From: an uncultured Verrucomicrobiota bacterium
Lineage (GTDB): Bacteria; Verrucomicrobiota; Verrucomicrobiia; Limisphaerales; UBA9464
Reading direction: 5' to 3'
Assembly (NCBI GenBank): GCA_903939515.1
Contig: CAJAHH010000047.1
Location: 1 to 58,221 of the forward strand
DNA: 58,221 bases
Part shown: in pieces, positions 54,209 to 58,221 of the stretch
Layout of the letters: each line of letters opens with the position of its first letter
Numbering within the stretch: the stretch's first letter is position 1
Translations under genes and position numbers: made by a program
Notes under the pieces: generated by a model
Told to the model about the DNA's origin: nothing
Seen by the model: only the letters and a program-made list of their open reading frames with translations
Database searches by the model: none

Positions 54209-55354
54209 ATGACGACGCACTCACACGGTGGCCATCGAGTTCTGGTGTCGCTCGTCCTGACCTTCACTTGCTTCCGCCTCATGTCTCAGACACCGCTGAA
54301 TCCACCGCCCCCTCCCACCGGCTCGATTCCAGCCGCCGAAGCTTGGCTTGCGGGCGCAGCGCTGGCTCCGGAATTCCGGGTGCCCGCCACCCGCGAGGCG
54401 TGGAACACCCGTCGGGCCGAGATCCGAACCACGCTCGAGGGTCTGCTGGGGCACCTGCCGCCGCGGCCTGCGCGGCCTGCGGTGACCACGCTGCTGCGCG
54501 AAGACCGGGGCGAGTACCGATTCGAGAAGTTCACCTTCGACAACGGAGCCGGCGCGACCGTGGCGGGATACGTATTTCTTCCGCCGCAGGCCAAAGTCCG
54601 GGGACCGTTGCCGGCGGTGCTCTACTGCCACTGGCATGGGGGCCAGTACGATATCGGTAAGGACGAGATGTTGCAGACCAATGCCGTTCCCGTGGCGGCC
54701 GGTCCGGCCTTGGCGCGGTTGGGTTACGTGGTGTTGGGCATCGACGCCTATTGTTTTGGTGAGCGCAACGGTCAGGGCCCGGGCGGCCCGGCCGAAAAAG
54801 GCTCTGCCGGCGAGATGACGGCGTCCAAATTCCAGCTGTGGGCCGGGCGCACTCTTTGGGGGATGATGTTGCGCGATGACCGGATGGCCCTCGATTACCT
54901 CGTTTCTCGGCCCGAAGTGGACCCGCAGCGCATCGGTGTCACCGGCATTAGCATGGGAGCCACGCGCTCTTGGTGGCTCATGGCCTTAGACGATCGGCTC
55001 CGCACCGGGGTGGCCGTGGCGTGCATGACGCGCTACACCGACCTCATTCGCGAAGGCGGCCTCAAGGCGCACGGCATTTACTACTTCGTCCCGGGCCTGC
55101 TCCGGCACTTCGACACGGAGGCCGTCATGGCTCTGGCCGCGCCCCGACCCCTGCTGTTCATGACCGGTGGAAAGGATTCGGGTTCCCCCGCGTCCGGCAT
55201 CGCCCGGCTAGAGCCACCGATTCGCGAGGCCTACCGGCTCTACGGAGCCGACCCCTCCTTCGAAAGCCGCCTCTATCCCGACCTCGGCCACGTGTATACC
55301 CCCGAAATGTGGGACCGCACCCAAGCCTGGCTGGGCCGGCACCTCGGTCCGTGA
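54209..55354 (+). CDS. alpha/beta hydrolase, acetyl-xylan-esterase-like
   Basis: A 381-residue exported hydrolase with an N-terminal signal (VLVSLVLTFTCFRLMSQTPL), a Pro-rich linker and the alpha/beta-hydrolase fold. The nucleophile is in RIGVTGISMGATRSWWLMA, the oxyanion region in AVLYCHWHGGQYDIGK, and the catalytic His in YPDLGHVYTPEMWD; the Asp is probably in LLFMTGGKDSG. It resembles the dienelactone hydrolase/acetyl-xylan esterase group and likely removes acetyl or other ester groups from plant or algal polysaccharides. A 3' relic of a close relative lies 2 kb downstream (57336-57421). The ATG at 54209 was chosen for the signal peptide. Confidence 0.85.
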   Translation: MTTHSHGGHRVLVSLVLTFTCFRLMSQTPLNPPPPPTGSIPAAEAWLAGAALAPEFRVPATREAWNTRRAEIRTTLEGLLGHLPPRPARPAVTTLLREDRGEYRFEKFTFDNGAGATVAGYVFLPPQAKVRGPLPAVLYCHWHGGQYDIGKDEMLQTNAVPVAAGPALARLGYVVLGIDAYCFGERNGQGPGGPAEKGSAGEMTASKFQLWAGRTLWGMMLRDDRMALDYLVSRPEVDPQRIGVTGISMGATRSWWLMALDDRLRTGVAVACMTRYTDLIREGGLKAHGIYYFVPGLLRHFDTEAVMALAAPRPLLFMTGGKDSGSPASGIARLEPPIREAYRLYGADPSFESRLYPDLGHVYTPEMWDRTQAWLGRHLGP

Positions 55355-55392
55355 CCGGCGCGGGCGTCTGAGGACTGAAGAGTTGCAACGCA

Positions 55393-55890
55393 TCAACGCT
55401 CATCCGCGGGCGATGTGAGCTCCAGCGTTGGAAGGATCGTCGGCCCGCTGAGCAAGGGCTCGTTCATGACCCGTTGGATAAAAGAACTCCAAGTCTCGTC
55501 CGGGCTCCAGACCTCGCGCATGGGGAAGCCCGCCTCAGCCTCGGTGTGACCGAGCACCTGCCGGCGGTACAGGTGGATGAACGCCGACGCGCGCATGTTC
55601 TTGGCGCAGTGCACCCAGACCTTCCGACCCCGGAATGCCGTCAGGATGGCTGCGAATTGGTTAAATTGCTCGGGCTTGGGATCCTCCCAGAGCACCGGGA
55701 TTTGGACGTAGGCGATGCCCAGGCGTGCAACCCGGTCGGCTTCATCGGCCAGAGCCCCCGGTGAGGTGGGCAAGGCCAGATTGATGACGGCCTCGATGCC
55801 CAGGGCGGGCAGCTGGTCGATGTCCCGCTCCGAGAGCTGGCCCGACGACCAGAGCCAATCGAAGACTGGATGGGTGTTTTCTGCGTCCAT
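55393..55890 (-). CDS. protein tyrosine phosphatase-like protein
   Basis: This 165-residue protein has the fold order of a dual-specificity phosphatase: the opening FDWLWSSGQLSERDIDQLPA, GIEAVINLALPTSPGALADE, then the P-loop region KVWVHCAKNMRASAFIHLYR. The loop reads C-AKNM-R, four residues between Cys and Arg in place of the canonical five, a form I recall in the HCxxNMR branch of bacterial PTP-like proteins. The general-acid Asp may be in VLWEDPKPEQFNQF. Cytoplasmic; the ATG at 55890 removes a non-conserved extension. It converges on the esterase gene. Confidence 0.75.
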   Translation of the reverse strand: MDAENTHPVFDWLWSSGQLSERDIDQLPALGIEAVINLALPTSPGALADEADRVARLGIAYVQIPVLWEDPKPEQFNQFAAILTAFRGRKVWVHCAKNMRASAFIHLYRRQVLGHTEAEAGFPMREVWSPDETWSSFIQRVMNEPLLSGPTILPTLELTSPADER

Positions 55891-56058
55891 GAACGAACTT
55901 GAGTTCCAAGCTGCCTTCTGGTGATTGCAGAGACAAGGGGCCCGGTGATCGACGGACCCGGTCAATGACCAACAACTTCGAGCGGGGGCATTTCGAGACT
56001 ACGGAATGCCCGGAGGTTCCACCCGTGCCAAAGACGGCCCAGCCCACTGCTTGGGTCT

Positions 56059-56703
56059 TCAAGTTGCGGGCGCGCAGCTGGAGCAGAAAGGATGGGTGGC
56101 TGACGAGGATTGCTCATCACCCGGCCTGGGTGCGAATCGGACCCGGATCACGTTGCTCTTCAGATCCATGTCCAGGATCCGGTGGAAGACGCGTGCGACC
56201 CTCAGCAGTCGCTTCAAGGGATCCGCCGCTCCACAGTCTTGTGCCCAGTAGTCGGCAAGCCTTCGAGTGGTCGTGTAGTGATAGCGGAGCTGGTACTCAC
56301 CGGGCCGAGAGACCTGGGAATGGTCCAGATATCGAGTCACCGGGAAACCCTCGCCAAAGGGGTTTAATTCTTGGTCGCCCCCGACCACCACCAACTCTTC
56401 AGCACGCAGACAGTCCTCGACCCCACACCTCAGTTGCTCGGAAAAGACCGGATTCCCTTGGGAGTCGACGATCTCAAGCCATCCGAAGGAACCCACGGCG
56501 AGCACACCCTTTTGAGTTCGGTTCCGGAGGGTGACTTTCAGATCGGGATACTGGCCTACCAGAAGGTCGGAAGAGGATGCCGCGAGAACGCAGTCAAACT
56601 GCTGCACCGGAGCCCCAAAGGCCAGTGACCACAGGATACCCAAGATTTGCACTCCGGCCATGGCCCAGAGCAGGCGAGGATGGTTTCGTGCCAGAGAGAA
56701 CAT
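56059..56703 (-). CDS. hypothetical membrane-anchored protein
   Basis: A 214-residue protein with one N-terminal hydrophobic segment (LLWAMAGVQILGILWSLAFG) and an extracytoplasmic beta-rich part (VGQYPDLKVTLRNRTQKGVL, PGEYQLRYHYTT). Four Cys (FDCVLAAS, LRCGVEDCL, AQDCGAAD) may form disulfides, and two more stand in the C-terminal PFCSSCAPAT. The pattern of an Ig-like or transglutaminase-associated domain is possible, but I do not recognise the family. ATG 56703 was chosen since the longer frame to 56901 has a low-quality, His/Arg-rich start. Confidence 0.6.
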   Translation of the reverse strand: MFSLARNHPRLLWAMAGVQILGILWSLAFGAPVQQFDCVLAASSSDLLVGQYPDLKVTLRNRTQKGVLAVGSFGWLEIVDSQGNPVFSEQLRCGVEDCLRAEELVVVGGDQELNPFGEGFPVTRYLDHSQVSRPGEYQLRYHYTTTRRLADYWAQDCGAADPLKRLLRVARVFHRILDMDLKSNVIRVRFAPRPGDEQSSSATHPFCSSCAPAT

Positions 56704-57034
56704 CAATTGGGGAATTTGGTATCTGTAGACAAAACCAGGAGCGTTCTGAAGGAAATTCTTGCGAAGAAACTGATCCGACAGCGGACCATGCCGGGGTTTG
56801 GTTGGGCGTTTGTGGCGACCTGTGCCGGGGTCTCCCGAACGCTGTTTTGGAGCCCTCTGATGGTGGTGGCGGTTGGTTGTCGATTGTATCAGAAACCACA
56901 AGTTTCCGATAAGGTCTTTGAAGACCGCGACGGTGCCGTAGGCCTAGGTCCGGGGTTCCCGAACGACAATCAGCACCTCATAGGCCGGAAGGTGCAGGGG
57001 CTCGTCAACGACCATCGAACGGTGGCGGCTCCCC

Positions 57035-57187
57035 TCACTGCTTGTCGTCCCAACTTCTGGCCCAACGAACCACCCCGGTCATTACCAACACCACTCCCAC
57101 AGGAATGCCAATGACGTTGTCTGGGCTGACGCCGACCAGCAAAACAATCCCGGCCAGTAGGACGATGGAGGCGCTGATGGATTTCAA
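57035..57187 (-). CDS. possible small two-helix membrane protein
   Basis: A 50-residue frame starting at TTG 57187 encodes two hydrophobic stretches, ASIVLLAGIVLLVGV and VIGIPVGVVLVMTGVV, joined by SPDN and followed by a charged end (RWARSWDDKQ). Such a composition is unusual by chance. The frame runs open a further 65 bases upstream without an ATG, so it may also be the tail of a broken larger gene. No family is recognised. Confidence 0.35.
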   Translation of the reverse strand: MKSISASIVLLAGIVLLVGVSPDNVIGIPVGVVLVMTGVVRWARSWDDKQ

Positions 57188-57335
57188 GGTGAAGGAATGA
57201 CTTTTGTGGACCGCAGTGCGGAGGCACGGTTGATATCGGCGGTCTTGGATCCGTTCTGAAGTGGATTCCTACCAACGACCTTGCTGGGCATTGGTGCCCC
57301 TGCATCGACTCCGTTGCATTCAGACTCAAAACCGG

Positions 57336-57421
57336 CCGAGGAGCCCGACCGCGGCCAAGTGTGCACGCCGGAAATGTTGGATTGCACCCAAGCCTGGCTG
57401 GGCTGGCATCTCGGGAAATAA
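57336..57421 (+). pseudogene. 3' relic of an esterase gene
   Basis: The last 20 codons read VCTPEMLDCTQAWLGWHLGK before TAA, against VYTPEMWDRTQAWLGRHLGP at the end of the intact esterase at 54209-55354, and the DNA is alike through CACCCAAGCCTGGCTGGGC. Going upstream the match continues weakly for about 10 codons (PDRGQV for PDLGHV) and then ends. Nothing of the rest of the gene is left, so this is a remnant of a second copy. Confidence 0.7.
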
Positions 57422-57497
57422 GGGGGCCGTCAACGGTTCTGAAGCGCTCTCCTCGCGGAGTCGGCCCGGCTGAGGATTCCCTGGGCAGCTCCCCTGG

Positions 57498-57603
57498 GTA
57501 GGGCGATTTCTTCGAAAGCGCCGAGTAGCCTGGGGAACGCCGGGTCAGGGGACCCGGGCCTACAGGGTGATGTCGTTAGCTGGGCGGTGCGTTGTAGGCC
57601 CGG
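57498..57603. repeat. cluster of REP-like palindromes
   Basis: Unit A (57498-57522, plus) is GTAG plus a hairpin GGCGATTTC/GAAAGCGCC, almost identical to the unit at 56-80. Unit B (57540-57563, minus) is a perfect 7-bp stem CCGGGTC/GACCCGG with loop AGGG, followed by CTAC, which is GTAG on the minus strand. A third head, TGTAGGCCCGG (57593-57603), is the exact reverse complement of CCGGGCCTACA (57554-57564). A and B in opposite directions with GTAG outermost equals the REPIN form. Confidence 0.6.
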
Positions 57604-57616
57604 TGCCCCATATGCG

Positions 57617-58221
57617 TTAACCTAAATCTCCATTAAGGGAAGTCTCCAGTTTCACTACTTGTCTGATCCGTTTACGTGGTGTCTCCGCGAGTTTGGTCGC
57701 GATTCTACGCCCGTTGCTGATGAGATGTTGCAATCGAAGTCCTGGAGCCAGGACTGCCTTGACCGCGTCGCGCGCTTCGATGAACGCACGCCATTGACTC
57801 TCATTCTCCTCGGGAGTCTCCCCAGGGGGAAAAAAGCTCCGATTCCAGGAGCACCCTCTCAATCAGCAGTGAGGTCAGTATCTTCGCCTGCATCCACGCT
57901 CTGGCGGACGCATCATTGCTCTTTGGAACATGCCCCAACCCCAGTAGACTTTTGAGCCTCTTGAACACCAACTCCACCTGCCAGCGGTTCCGGTAGGTCT
58001 CCAGCACGGATCGAGTGCTCAGTAACGTTGCTGGCACCGATGTCAGCACCAGAATGTACTCTGTAAGTTCCAAGCTCGATTTATCGGGCTTGGTTCCGTT
58101 CTTCTGAGCCTTTCGCAGCGACTTGCGCATGGCCCGATCCGTTGCCAAGTGACCCTTGCGGCATACGCATAAGCGCATCTCATGGCGGTGTCCTCCGTGC
58201 TCAAACGTCACGGGCCACTCC
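57617..58221 (-). pseudogene. IS4-family transposase, frameshifted and cut by the window end
   Basis: Two overlapping minus-strand frames (57801 to the window end, and 57617-57862) make up the C-terminal part of an IS4-type DDE transposase. The YREK signature is intact: Y-x2-R-x3-E-x6-K within TYRNRWQVELVFKRLKSLLG. The first frame stops soon after ELFSPWGDS; the product would go on in the other frame from FFPPGETPEENESQWRAFIE. The switch lies at a T6C5 run near 57825-57840 and needs a +1 shift. A single-base indel in that run is the simplest reading. The 5' part lies beyond the window. Confidence 0.85.

Larger units (their letters stand above)
56704..57616. other. decayed intergenic region
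   Basis: About 900 bases without an intact gene of normal size. It holds a possible two-helix mini-protein (57035-57187, minus), a 3' relic of an esterase gene (57336-57421, plus) and a cluster of REP-like palindromes (57498-57603) next to the broken transposase. The mix of relics and repeats marks it as a site of past insertion and decay. Confidence 0.6.

Noticed and set aside
57825-57842. Programmed frameshift site in the transposase
   Set aside because: The switch needs +1 and not the -1 usual for IS transposases, and both frames lie in the C-terminal part; an indel is simpler. The case stays open as a finding for read checks.

Overview
The window looks like a chromosomal piece of a GC-rich, free-living Verrucomicrobiota bacterium (PVC group). 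This is inferred from gene content: two PVC-type heme-binding CxxCH dehydrogenase-like proteins, a DUF1501 protein, an FG-GAP/UnbV protein, SGNH-like domains tied to heme proteins, a Gly-rich type II secretion locus, and many ATGA/GTGA stop-start overlaps with few strong Shine-Dalgarno sites. No 16S rRNA or other phylogenetic marker was compared, so the placement is an inference.

Layout. 1-4340: a REP-like palindrome, a small secreted Cys protein with a strong terminator, tRNA-Gln(TTG) on the minus strand, a membrane protein, a Nudix hydrolase and a Gly/Gln-rich exported protein. 4480-16329: one long plus-strand type II secretion/type IV pilus-like operon (ATPase, platform protein, four pseudopilins, GspK, GspL/PilM-, GspM- and GspC/PilP-like proteins) that ends in a secretin divided over two genes, each with its own signal peptide. 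The prepilin peptidase that would process the pseudopilins is encoded apart, at 44047-45162, behind aroE. 16495-21328: archaeal-type phosphoglycerate mutase with a terminator, DUF1501, a UVR-motif protein, YqeY and ExoD. 21552-28182: complete F1Fo ATP synthase operon (a, c, b, delta, alpha, gamma, beta, epsilon) with an unusually short delta subunit, closed by a hairpin. 28359-29814: clpS, a DUF2017 gene and aat, overlapping, an apparent N-degron module. 29854-30833: purS-purQ (minus). 31033-31593: efp with a terminator.

31736-39123 (minus): SGNH-like protein, PVC heme protein, and a large fusion of a fucokinase-like GHMP kinase with a UDPGP-type nucleotidyltransferase. A 660-bp divergent region (39124-39786) is filled by a 240-bp direct repeat, followed by the FG-GAP/UnbV protein, which converges on a beta-helix protein. 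45234-53417 (minus): class III aminotransferase, tagaturonate epimerase UxaE, a second PVC heme protein in which the SGNH-like and dehydrogenase-like domains are fused, an L-galactose dehydrogenase-like aldo/keto reductase and a Gfo/Idh/MocA oxidoreductase; together these suggest breakdown of sugars or sugar acids with oxidation in the periplasm.

53418-53838 carries four copies of a 24-26 bp motif, two in each orientation. Next come a DUF3088 thioredoxin-like protein, an acetyl-xylan-esterase-like hydrolase, a phosphatase-like protein and a lipid-anchored or membrane-anchored unknown. The right end (56704-58221) is decayed DNA: a small two-helix ORF, a 3' relic of an esterase like the one 2 kb upstream, a cluster of REP-like palindromes and a frameshifted IS4-family transposase that runs off the window.

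No CRISPR array, prophage or rRNA operon was seen. The best candidates for something undescribed are the two-gene secretin, the kinase-nucleotidyltransferase fusion, the four-copy motif at 53487-53767, the clpS-DUF2017-aat group and the Asn-type EF-P.
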